Assembly (NCBI GenBank): GCA_009392275.1
Contig: VFGV01000011.1
Coordinates: forward strand, 1 to 64,000
Source of the DNA: SAR202 cluster bacterium
GTDB taxonomy: Bacteria > Chloroflexota > Dehalococcoidia > Lucifugimonadales > UBA2962
Length of the DNA stretch: 64,000 bases
Reading direction: 5' to 3'
Shown here one piece after another: positions 57,500 through 64,000 of this stretch. Positions within the stretch are counted from its first letter, which is position 1. Each line of letters begins with the position of its first letter. Below the pieces are notes generated by a model. The model saw only the letters and a program-made list of their open reading frames with translations. It did not search any database and was not told the DNA's origin. The position numbers and the translations under genes were made by a program.

Positions 57500-58609
57500 T
57501 TATAGGCCTAAATTTAATCCATCTATACCGCTAGCAGGTGTAGGGGTTACCTCATTCGTTTGCTGTAACTGGTCTAATAGCCAGGTATATATCTCTGAAT
57601 CAAAACGAGCATAAATCTCATGATTTTCACGTTCGTTATTGATCCATGTTTTCAAAGCCAATGACTTCTGATCTTCTAGATCAGCGATACTTAGTTGTCT
57701 AGCAGTATCCTTTTCGGAGATCATAAAAAACAGAATCGATTTGGGGTTTTCAACATCTGGGATAGGTTCGCTTATTTCTCCTACGGGCAACGATATAATT
57801 TTATCTGCATACGTGCTTCTGGAACTAGTAGGCATCCAACCTATGTCTCCACCAAGTCGTTTTACTTCTGCATCATCCCAGGAAAACTCACGTGTAACAT
57901 CTTTCCATACTAATTGTCGCTCTGCTGGAGTTGTTGCTTCACGAAGTCCATCGTTTATTTTAGATATCATAATGTCTATTTCCCCACTTATTGGCATAAC
58001 AATTCGATGGACATGTACATGTTCTGTAACACTAGGCACCTGTTCTCCTATAAATTCTCTAAATTTTCCTCTTTGTATCGATCGACGCGTGACCTCTCGA
58101 TGCTCTTCTTCCGATAACCGTATCTGATTCAGGTAGTCCTTATATCTTTCTTCGAAGTCCCGTCGGAATATTTCAATTTCAAATTCAGTGTCTCCAATTA
58201 TGAATAGACTCTCAATTTGTCTGTTTATCTCGTCCTCGGTTACTGTGATATTCCATTTAGCGGCGACTTGAGTCAATATTTCATCCTCTATGAAGAGTTG
58301 CAGAGCTTCAAATATCTCTTTGCTTGCTTCGAAGTCCATGCCAAAAAATTTAGCTCCCTCTTGACGTACGCGAAGGGCTTTGATTAGATCTCCACGGGAG
58401 TAATTCGTATCGTTAACCTTAACTACAACTTCCCTTGGTGGCATCACAAAAGCAACTATGTACCCAACTGCGAGTATTGCAGCAATAATTACGAGGGCCC
58501 CGCCAATGATTATGAATGATAATTTTTGTCGAGTTGAGTTGGTACGGCCTTTTACTGCTAAGCGTCTGCGATCAGAAGTTTGGAGTTTCTTGTTATCAGA
58601 GTTTTGCAA
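57500..58609 (-). CDS. Membrane-anchored PpiC/SurA-like peptidyl-prolyl isomerase
   Basis: The 369-residue protein starts with a basic cytoplasmic stretch (KKLQTSDRRRLAVKGR) and one membrane span at about 30-54. A SurA-N-like helical domain (about 55-190) follows, with a parvulin domain at about 195-310: VHVHRIVMP, EVKRLGGDIGWM, ISLPVGEISEPI. The last 40 residues include a TNEVTPTPAS linker. Acting outside the membrane, it should help fold secreted proteins such as the propeller lipoproteins in this window. Parvulin residues of the GGDIGW block are kept. Confidence 0.88.
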   Translation of the reverse strand: MQNSDNKKLQTSDRRRLAVKGRTNSTRQKLSFIIIGGALVIIAAILAVGYIVAFVMPPREVVVKVNDTNYSRGDLIKALRVRQEGAKFFGMDFEASKEIFEALQLFIEDEILTQVAAKWNITVTEDEINRQIESLFIIGDTEFEIEIFRRDFEERYKDYLNQIRLSEEEHREVTRRSIQRGKFREFIGEQVPSVTEHVHVHRIVMPISGEIDIMISKINDGLREATTPAERQLVWKDVTREFSWDDAEVKRLGGDIGWMPTSSRSTYADKIISLPVGEISEPIPDVENPKSILFFMISEKDTARQLSIADLEDQKSLALKTWINNERENHEIYARFDSEIYTWLLDQLQQTNEVTPTPASGIDGLNLGL

Positions 58610-58700
58610 GGTTAAATTCTTACTGATGAAGATATTAAAGTATTCATCTTATAGATGCACGGGACGTGGAATTTCACCTTTTTACATTTCACTGTAATAT

Positions 58701-59018
58701 CTACCTTGTTCCAGTGTAGGTGCCTTTGTGATTTGGTGTATAAGGAATTAGAGCTAAAAACCTGGCTCTTTTTATTGCAGTTGCTAGAGATCTTTGGCAT
58801 TTTGAACAAGTACCAGTTTTACGTTTAGTTTCAATTTTATGCAGATCAGACACATATTTACGCAGGAGATCTACGTTTTTGTAGTCTATTTTAACCGGAG
58901 TCTTGTCTTTTGAGTCACTATCACCAACACAAAAAGAGCAAACTTTTCGTCGAGCATAGAAACGACCCTTTGGACGCCTGTTCATAGGTTTAGAATATGT
59001 TGATTCTCTGGTTGTCAT
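58701..59018 (-). CDS. rpsR: 30S ribosomal protein bS18 (zinc-binding form)
   Basis: The core [20 protein letters not shown]...[11 protein letters not shown] is the S18 signature. Two cysteine pairs, CSFC near residue 28 and CSKC near 75, mark the zinc-containing C+ type of S18, in contrast to cysteine-free forms found in many bacteria. A 15-residue N-terminal extension precedes [14 protein letters not shown] 58985 would remove part of it, but neither start has a good ribosome site. Third gene of rpsF-ssb-rpsR. Confidence 0.95.
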   Translation of the reverse strand: MTTRESTYSKPMNRRPKGRFYARRKVCSFCVGDSDSKDKTPVKIDYKNVDLLRKYVSDLHKIETKRKTGTCSKCQRSLATAIKRARFLALIPYTPNHKGTYTGTR

Positions 59019-59072
59019 TTTAATTTAATTTCCCAAATTTAAGTTTTTATTTAATTGCTCGCGAGATTCAAC

Positions 59073-59513
59073 CTACCAGGGCAAATCCTCTATATCTTCA
59101 GCCGACTTAGCCTCAGGCACATTTGCTTGATTATTAGGTGCTGTATCTTGAACAGTTGGCTCTGGTTTGTTTTGTGAGAACTCCCCAGATCTGTCTAGGA
59201 AAAGTATCCTGTCAGCATTTATCTGTAATCTGAAGCGAGCCTGCCCATCATTGCCGGTCCAAGTATCTGTTTTTAATCTTCCTTCTGCGTATATTTTCAT
59301 GCCTTTAGTAACATATTGATTGCTGTTTTCAGCTTCTCGCCCCCAGGCATTTACTGTAAACCATTCAGTTTCCTCTACTCTTTCACCACTAGCATTCGTA
59401 TAGACTCTATTAGTAGCAAGTGAAAATGAGGTCACTGCAGTTCCATTGGGCGTGTATCTCATCTCAGGATCAGACCCAACGTTACCGATTACTAAAATTT
59501 TATTCATGCTCAC
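59073..59513 (-). CDS. ssb: Single-stranded DNA-binding protein
   Basis: The 146-residue protein has an OB-fold at 1-105 (NKILVIGNVGSDPEMRYTPNGTAVTSFSLATNR, EWFTVNAWG, KIYAEGRLKTDTW), a flexible Gln/Asn/Pro linker and an acidic tip EDIEDLPW. The tip is the partner-binding tail, with Trp in place of the usual terminal Phe. It lies between rpsF and rpsR, the standard bacterial order. Confidence 0.96.
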   Translation of the reverse strand: MSMNKILVIGNVGSDPEMRYTPNGTAVTSFSLATNRVYTNASGERVEETEWFTVNAWGREAENSNQYVTKGMKIYAEGRLKTDTWTGNDGQARFRLQINADRILFLDRSGEFSQNKPEPTVQDTAPNNQANVPEAKSAEDIEDLPW

Positions 59514-59517
59514 GGAG

Positions 59518-59814
59518 CTACACCTTAATTATTAAATGCCTAAGAATACTTTCATTCATTTGCAGTATTCTGTTTAATTCATTAATTTTGTCACTCAAAA
59601 TAGAAAATTTGATTAAAGAGTAATTACCTTCGGTAAATTTCTTTATAGGAAATGCTAATGCCTTCATTCCCCATTCATCATGTTCAGAAACAACGCCATC
59701 GTTGCTTGAAACGAATTCAGTAATAATTTTTATAGAATCATCCGTTGCGTCTTGAGACGCGTCTGGACTATATATTGTGACCAGCTCGTAATTGTTTGTT
59801 AATTCAGTAACCAA
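59518..59814 (-). CDS. rpsF: 30S ribosomal protein bS6
   Basis: The S6 fold is seen in NNYELVTIYSPDAS, GVVSEHDEWGMKALAFPIKKFTEGNYSLIKFSI and the helix INELNRILQMNESILRHLIIK. The track starts at ATG 59844, but that codon lies inside a terminator hairpin and adds MATCFFSRRV, foreign to S6. TTG 59814 follows AGGAG by 4 nt and gives a normal-length protein, so I prefer it. The ssb ATG follows 4 nt after its stop. Confidence 0.9.
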   Translation of the reverse strand: MVTELTNNYELVTIYSPDASQDATDDSIKIITEFVSSNDGVVSEHDEWGMKALAFPIKKFTEGNYSLIKFSILSDKINELNRILQMNESILRHLIIKV

Positions 59815-59825
59815 AACTCTCCTCG

Positions 59826-59856
59826 AAAAAAAACAAGTTGCCATATAGTTGGCAAC
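59826..59856 (-). terminator. Terminator hairpin abutting the rpsF ribosome binding site (attenuator candidate)
   Basis: On the minus strand GTTGCCA (59856-59850), a 6-base loop and TGGCAAC (59843-59837) form a 7-bp stem, followed by TTGTTTTTTTT (to 59826). The T tract ends one base before CGAGGAGAG, the rpsF ribosome site. It may end the acpS-nnr-ubiE transcript, but with a promoter just upstream it could attenuate rpsF-ssb-rpsR. Confidence 0.75.
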
Positions 59857-59875
59857 ATTAAAAAAAGAAAAAATT

Positions 59876-59884
59876 ATTATATCA
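59876..59884 (-). promoter_or_regulatory. Extended -10 promoter for rpsF-ssb-rpsR
   Basis: On the minus strand TGATATAAT is a perfect extended -10 (TG-n-TATAAT), between the ubiE stop and the hairpin. No consensus -35 is seen, which extended -10 promoters can do without. A transcript would start near 59869, giving a leader of about 55 nt that consists mostly of the terminator hairpin. Confidence 0.6.
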
Positions 59885-59918
59885 TTGATTTATATTGATT
59901 AACCATATGAGAGACAAC

Positions 59919-60647
59919 CTAATTTCCTTTCTGGCTTATTAAGATGCTAACTGAACCGAACGCCAGATCCTTGCTTGAAACATGGAATAAACCCAACTCA
60001 GCTGTTAATTGGCTTAGTTGCCCAGAAGACATGAAAGATTCTGCAGAAGAAGGCAAATATTCGTAAGCATCTCTGTTACCAGAGAATATAGAACCTAAAA
60101 TCGGCGCAGCTATTTTGAATGCGATATTAAATAATCTCGATGTAACTTTATTATTATCAATAGGGAAAATTTCTAAAATTGCTAATCGACCACCTGGCTT
60201 CAAAACCCGCTCTATTTCACTCAATGCCAATTGTGGATTATCGAAATTTCTAATTCCAAAACCCATTGTAACCAAAGAAAAAGTATCTTTTTTGAAAGGA
60301 AGTTGATGTCCGTCCGCCATCAATACGTTAATCTTTCGATTAAGTTTCCTTTTCGCAAGTTTTGCAATTCCAACTTTCAACATAGGTAACGAAAAATCGA
60401 TTCCTATAATGTTAGTTTTCGAATTAATTCGTTCAGTGTCGATCGCGAAGTCACAGGTGCCGGTAGCAATATCTAGAACAGGTCCTTTAACATCGATGTT
60501 TTGAAAGGCCATATTCACTGCTTTTTGGCGCCACAATTTATGTCGCCCAAAAGACATTAGATTATTTAACAGGTCATACCTTGTAGCTATGCTGCCAAAT
60601 AATTTTGAGACATACAAGCTTCCGTTTTTATTTTTTAGTTGACTCAA
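59919..60647 (-). CDS. ubiE: Demethylmenaquinone/ubiquinone methyltransferase
   Basis: This 242-residue C-methyltransferase acts in quinone biosynthesis. Signature blocks are RYDLLNNLMSFGRHKLWRQK near the N-terminus, VLDIATGTCDFAI (SAM motif I), VTMGFGIRNFDNPQLALSEIERVLKPGGRLAILE and ILGSIFSGNRDAYEYLPSS. In a bacterium of the suspected group menaquinone is the likely substrate class (MenG role). The start overlaps the stop of the nnr gene in ATGA. Confidence 0.94.
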   Translation of the reverse strand: MSQLKNKNGSLYVSKLFGSIATRYDLLNNLMSFGRHKLWRQKAVNMAFQNIDVKGPVLDIATGTCDFAIDTERINSKTNIIGIDFSLPMLKVGIAKLAKRKLNRKINVLMADGHQLPFKKDTFSLVTMGFGIRNFDNPQLALSEIERVLKPGGRLAILEIFPIDNNKVTSRLFNIAFKIAAPILGSIFSGNRDAYEYLPSSAESFMSSGQLSQLTAELGLFHVSSKDLAFGSVSILISQKGN

Positions 60648-62212
60648 ACATTTAATCCTTTTAATCGGGCAATCGTTAACGGTAATTCGTTCAATAAGTC
60701 ACTAGCTACCACGCCGGCATCACCCATCATGTTTTTAAGGCTTTGACCTGTAAGAGAGTGTAAATAAACACCGGTGACAGCCGCGTCTATCATATTAGTG
60801 CCTTGGGCTAAAAGGCCTGCAATCATTCCTCCTAACACATCGCCAGTGCCAGCAGATGCCAAGGAAGGATTGGCCGTTGGGTTGATAAAAACCAACCCAC
60901 TGGGTGACACTATTCTTGTGAATGGCCCTTTCATTACGATAATTTTGTTCCATTTGTTTGAAAATTTAATTAATGTTTCGGTTGGTATATGGGTTTTAGA
61001 GTTAATATCTAATCCAATTAGGCGAGACATTTCACCTGCGTGAGGAGTTAATATCGCCAGTTGGTCAAATTTTTTATACCAGTTTGTTGTTTTAGAAAGG
61101 ATCGTTAAGGCATCAGCGTCTACAACCAGGGAGGGCAACTGATAATTAGATAGCAATAAGTTATCGATAAAAGTGGTAGTTGAATCAGTAATTCCTAGGC
61201 CACAACCTATCAAAACGGCATTATAATCCTTTATTGCACGAATGATTTGTTTATCAGCATCAGAGTCAATATAACCTTCTCTAGTTTCAGGAATCATCAA
61301 GTAGGTTATTTCTGGCGCCTTTGCTACCAAACCCAGCTGTATACTCGGGGGGACGGCAGCAGTAACAAGTCCAGCTCCAATACGTGAAGCCGCTCTAGTG
61401 GCCAGATACGATGCACCTTTGTAACGCTGACAACCTCCAGCAAACAATACTTTACCAAAAGTTCCTTTATGTGCATTCAATGGGCGGCTTGGGATCTTTG
61501 ATATGATTAATTCATCCGTAATCAATTCGGAAGCAATATCTTTGGCAATAATATTTGGTATTCCGATATCTACTATCGAAATAGAGCCACAATGTTGCGC
61601 TGCAGGCATGGTGTAATGTGCTGGCTTTGGATATCCTAAAGCAATTGTTACATCAACAGTTATCCTAGAATCCTGTATCTGGCCTGTGTCAGCGTTTATA
61701 CCTGTTGGTATATCAATAGATACCACAATTAATTTATTATCGTTTTCCTGTCGTGTTTTCAATATTTCTAATATTAGTTTCAATGTTCCGGATAACTCAC
61801 CGTTTATTCCAGTACCAATAATGCCATCAACTACAAGTGTTGCTTGTGACACCAGGCTTGCAAACAAATCTAGAGTGGGGTCGGACTGAGAGCTTATTAT
61901 CATGTTAGGATCAGGAAGCGTAGATGCTTTCTCATGAATCTTGCCGGACTTGGAGCAATTATAGATTGTTACTTTGTGCCCCCATTCTGCAAGTAGTCTG
62001 CCCGCCACTATCGCATCGCCTCCATTATTTCCAGATCCGGAAATTATCAAAATATTACTTAATTTGCTTGCCTGACTTTTTTTTAACAGTATGCTCTTGC
62101 ATATTTCTGCAGTTGCTCGACCAGCATTCTCCATGAGTACATCCGTGCTTATGCCATATTCAAGGCATTTTTGCTCTATACTTCTCATCTGATCTGTATT
62201 TACAATTTTCAT
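60644..62212 (-). CDS. nnr: Bifunctional NAD(P)H-hydrate epimerase/ADP-dependent dehydratase
   Basis: The fused repair enzyme restores damaged NAD(P)H hydrate. Residues 1-215 are the YjeF-N epimerase (MRSIEQKCLEYGISTDVLMENAGRA, GSGNNGGDAIVAGRLL, DGIIGTGINGELSG). Residues 230-520 are the YjeF-C/CARKD kinase-like dehydratase (LNAHKGTFGKVLFAGGCQRYKGA, LTPHAGEMSRL, NPTANPSLASAGTGDVLGGMIAGLLAQG). The length of 522 is typical of the fusion. The gene follows acpS by 6 nt, a common pairing. Confidence 0.95.
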   Translation of the reverse strand: MKIVNTDQMRSIEQKCLEYGISTDVLMENAGRATAEICKSILLKKSQASKLSNILIISGSGNNGGDAIVAGRLLAEWGHKVTIYNCSKSGKIHEKASTLPDPNMIISSQSDPTLDLFASLVSQATLVVDGIIGTGINGELSGTLKLILEILKTRQENDNKLIVVSIDIPTGINADTGQIQDSRITVDVTIALGYPKPAHYTMPAAQHCGSISIVDIGIPNIIAKDIASELITDELIISKIPSRPLNAHKGTFGKVLFAGGCQRYKGASYLATRAASRIGAGLVTAAVPPSIQLGLVAKAPEITYLMIPETREGYIDSDADKQIIRAIKDYNAVLIGCGLGITDSTTTFIDNLLLSNYQLPSLVVDADALTILSKTTNWYKKFDQLAILTPHAGEMSRLIGLDINSKTHIPTETLIKFSNKWNKIIVMKGPFTRIVSPSGLVFINPTANPSLASAGTGDVLGGMIAGLLAQGTNMIDAAVTGVYLHSLTGQSLKNMMGDAGVVASDLLNELPLTIARLKGLNV

Positions 62213-62218
62213 GGACTT

Positions 62219-62599
62219 CTAGTAGTTATTGGTTTTACTTTCTGCAACAACTGATGCGATAGCAAAATTATCAGAATGGGATAATGAAAGTGCCATTTCG
62301 GTTATCCCTAGTGAAGAAGCGCGCTGACTGGCTCTGCCATGAAGACGTATTTGCGGGGCTTGGCCTGGTTGGCGCAACACCTCGATTTCTTTCCAAGATA
62401 CTCCCCTGATACCGGTCCCCAGGGCCTTCATTACTGCTTCCTTAGCAGCAAATCTAGTAGCTAGTTTAGATGGATTGCCATTGCAATATTCTATCTCTAA
62501 TGTCGAATAGATTCGGTTATAGAAACGGCTTCCATATTGATTAACTACATTTCTAATTCTATCGATTTCAATTATGTCTATTCCATGTACGAGAGTCAT
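62219..62599 (-). CDS. acpS: Holo-ACP synthase
   Basis: AcpS transfers 4'-phosphopantetheine from CoA to acyl carrier protein. The 126-residue protein has GIDIIEIDRIRNVVNQYG (metal Asp) and the signature RFAAKEAVMKALGTG, with the end SLSHSDNFAIASVV. The length is standard. First gene of acpS-nnr-ubiE, divergent from folD. It serves the fatty-acid genes at 9-12 kb. Confidence 0.95.
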   Translation of the reverse strand: MTLVHGIDIIEIDRIRNVVNQYGSRFYNRIYSTLEIEYCNGNPSKLATRFAAKEAVMKALGTGIRGVSWKEIEVLRQPGQAPQIRLHGRASQRASSLGITEMALSLSHSDNFAIASVVAESKTNNY

Positions 62600-62716
62600 A
62601 TCATTCGAATTTTACATTTATTTATGAAAATTATTAGCATACTAAGCCGGATTAGTTCAAATTTTAAAAAAGACTTTTGATGATTTGCAGTCTATAATCA
62701 TCGTTTGGGGGCTAAA

Positions 62717-63598
62717 TTGACCAGGGTAATAGATGGCAAAGCCATTGCAGCGGAAATCAGAAGTGAACTAAAGGTATCTGTTTCTTCCTTAACTCGTAAA
62801 ACAGGAATTGTACCAGGATTGGCGGTTCTCCTTGTAGGAGATAATCCTGCATCTCAGGTATATGTTAGAAATAAACAAAAATCTGCCAGTGATATTGGTA
62901 TGAACCCTTTAGACATAAAATTCGACCAAGATGTAGACGCTAAAACCATTGAGTCCACATTACACCAATTAAATCAAGATGAATCTGTTCACGGAATATT
63001 AGTACAGCTACCCCTGCCCGACCATTTGGACGAGAAGTTAATTATTAGACACATTAATCCGATGAAAGATGTTGATGGATTACATCCAGAAAATGTAGGA
63101 TTATTACTTTCCGGCACACCTCGGTTTATTCCAGCGACACCAGCAGGAATTCACCAATTATTGATTCGAACTAACAATAATCCATCAGGCAAACATGTTG
63201 TTATTTGCGGCAGGTCAGATATTGTTGGTAAACCGATTGCAGCTTTATTATTGCAGAAAGATAAGGCATCTAATGCGACTGTAACCATATGCCATACGGG
63301 CACAAAAGACATCGGTGAAATCACTCGCCAAGCAGATATTCTAATAGCTGCAGTTGGGATACCAGAAATAATAACACCAGATATGGTGTCCGAAGGTGTT
63401 GTCGTAATTGATGTTGGGATTAATAGAATACTTGACCCATCGAAAAAATCAGGCTATAGACTTGTTGGAGATGTGCAATATGACGATGTTTCATTAAAAG
63501 CATCTGCGATAACTCCAGTACCTGGCGGAGTGGGTCCAATGACGATTGGCATGCTTTTATATAACACTTTGAAATCTGCGAAATTAAATGCTCAATGA
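62717..63598 (+). CDS. folD: Methylene-THF dehydrogenase/cyclohydrolase
   Basis: FolD interconverts methylene-, methenyl- and formyl-THF. It has YVRNKQKSASDIG (Tyr and Lys of the active site), HGILVQLPLPDHLD, the Rossmann segment VVICGRSDIVGKPIAALL and TPVPGGVGPMTIGMLL. The block usually written PCTPxG reads PATPAG. The track begins at TTG 62705, but TTG 62717 follows GGGGG at normal spacing and gives MTRVIDGKAIA, the expected start. A TATAAT at 62693-62698 would leave only a very short leader. The formyl-THF hydrolase-like gene at 12193 draws on the same folate pool. Confidence 0.95.
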   Translation: MTRVIDGKAIAAEIRSELKVSVSSLTRKTGIVPGLAVLLVGDNPASQVYVRNKQKSASDIGMNPLDIKFDQDVDAKTIESTLHQLNQDESVHGILVQLPLPDHLDEKLIIRHINPMKDVDGLHPENVGLLLSGTPRFIPATPAGIHQLLIRTNNNPSGKHVVICGRSDIVGKPIAALLLQKDKASNATVTICHTGTKDIGEITRQADILIAAVGIPEIITPDMVSEGVVVIDVGINRILDPSKKSGYRLVGDVQYDDVSLKASAITPVPGGVGPMTIGMLLYNTLKSAKLNAQ

Positions 63599-63616
63599 AG
63601 GCTTATTAATTTAACA

Positions 63617-64000
63617 TTACTTGAATTGTAGTGCGTTAGCAGGATTATCTATCAACATTGCATTTATTTGTTTCTGAGGTATTCCCCTCTTAATCATTCT
63701 TGGCACAATGCTTTCTAAAATATGAGCGAAGCCCCTTGCCCCATATTTCACCGTTTCTGGCTTAAGACAAACATCATGAGCCATAGTTATTTGACCACCA
63801 AGACCTTCAGAAATTAAATATTCTAACGATTCCAGGCGCTGTGCATCACTCACAGACGTCGTGCTTGTCTCACCACTCTCATACTCAAAACTTGTATCTT
63901 CAGCGCCAAAACGATCATATTCCAAATAGCAACCGGTATCCCCAAGTTCTTTTATGGCGGACATCGGACGAATGTTATCAAGATGTCCAAAAATTATGTT
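63617..64000 (-). CDS. Phosphotriesterase-family protein, C-terminal part (runs off the window)
   Basis: The reading frame stays open to base 64000, so this is the C-terminal 127 codons of a longer gene; the track's ATG 63964 is internal. It shows IFGHLDN (metal His), GQITMAHDVC (catalytic Asp in the SHD position) and the family end IPQKQINAMLIDNPANALQF. Between them lies a loop with YDRFGAEDTSFEYESGETST that the three homologues at 34-37 kb do not have, so it belongs to a different subgroup. Both visible ligands are intact. Confidence 0.82.
   Translation of the reverse strand, partial: NIIFGHLDNIRPMSAIKELGDTGCYLEYDRFGAEDTSFEYESGETSTTSVSDAQRLESLEYLISEGLGGQITMAHDVCLKPETVKYGARGFAHILESIVPRMIKRGIPQKQINAMLIDNPANALQFK

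Noticed and set aside
1-64000. CRISPR arrays, insertion sequences, prophage or toxin-antitoxin loci
   Set aside because: I looked for regularly spaced repeats, transposase or integrase motifs and paired small genes and found none; the only tandem repeat is the coding 51-bp array.

Overview
The window looks like a chromosomal segment from a free-living, AT-rich (roughly 38-42% G+C in sampled lines) bacterium. Gene content suggests a marine Chloroflexota of the SAR202/Dehalococcoidia type. The reasons are many short-chain dehydrogenases (eight, counting FabI and FabG), a luciferase-like flavin enzyme, acyl-CoA enzymes, phosphotriesterase-family proteins, duplicated molybdenum hydroxylase subunits, lipoproteins with Pro/Thr linkers, and the rsmD-coaD-coiled-coil trio. 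This assignment is inference; no rRNA gene is present to test it. TTG start codons are frequent. I see no CRISPR array, insertion sequence, integrase or phage gene.

Region by region. 0-12 kb: a class III aminotransferase, tRNA-Pro, a ROK kinase divergent from a FabI-type enoyl reductase (two near-identical palindromes sit at their start codons), two SDRs, a luciferase-like oxidoreductase, an IscA/ErpA plus YgfZ pair, and a leftward fatty-acid operon (unknown protein, HadA-like, HadB-like, PlsX, FabG, SDR, VOC). 12-21 kb: a formyl-THF hydrolase-like protein, a NYN-domain protein with an Arg/Gly/Ser-rich middle, a PAC2-family protein, a YihY-type membrane protein, an acyl-CoA synthetase with an ECHDC3-like protein, and a leftward epimerase/SirB1/zinc-ribbon operon. 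21-27.6 kb: Kbl and an SDR, then a 935-residue secreted beta-propeller protein with 51-bp tandem repeats and a possible C-terminal sorting signal, followed by very small genes.

27.7-31.6 kb is a G+C-rich island (52-60% in sampled lines) with two tandem SDRs, a D-cysteine desulfhydrase/ACC deaminase-like enzyme and a kelch lipoprotein; it is probably acquired. 31.9-44.3 kb: a class V aminotransferase, a GT39-like membrane glycosyltransferase, three tandem phosphotriesterase homologues (the middle one lacks metal ligands), a second kelch lipoprotein, a JAMM peptidase/kinase/Apt operon, a ThDP enzyme and a third kelch lipoprotein. 44.4-51 kb: a molybdenum hydroxylase operon (FAD subunit, 2Fe-2S subunit, large subunit, ThiS/MoaD-like protein, second large subunit) closed by a clear terminator, then a DHDPS-family lyase.

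52-64 kb is largely housekeeping: a methyltransferase, threonine dehydrogenase (which with Kbl gives threonine to glycine), LysS, RsmD-CoaD-coiled coil, a PpiC/SurA-like foldase, rpsF-ssb-rpsR preceded by a promoter and a terminator hairpin abutting the rpsF ribosome binding site, acpS-nnr-ubiE, FolD, and a phosphotriesterase homologue cut by the window edge.
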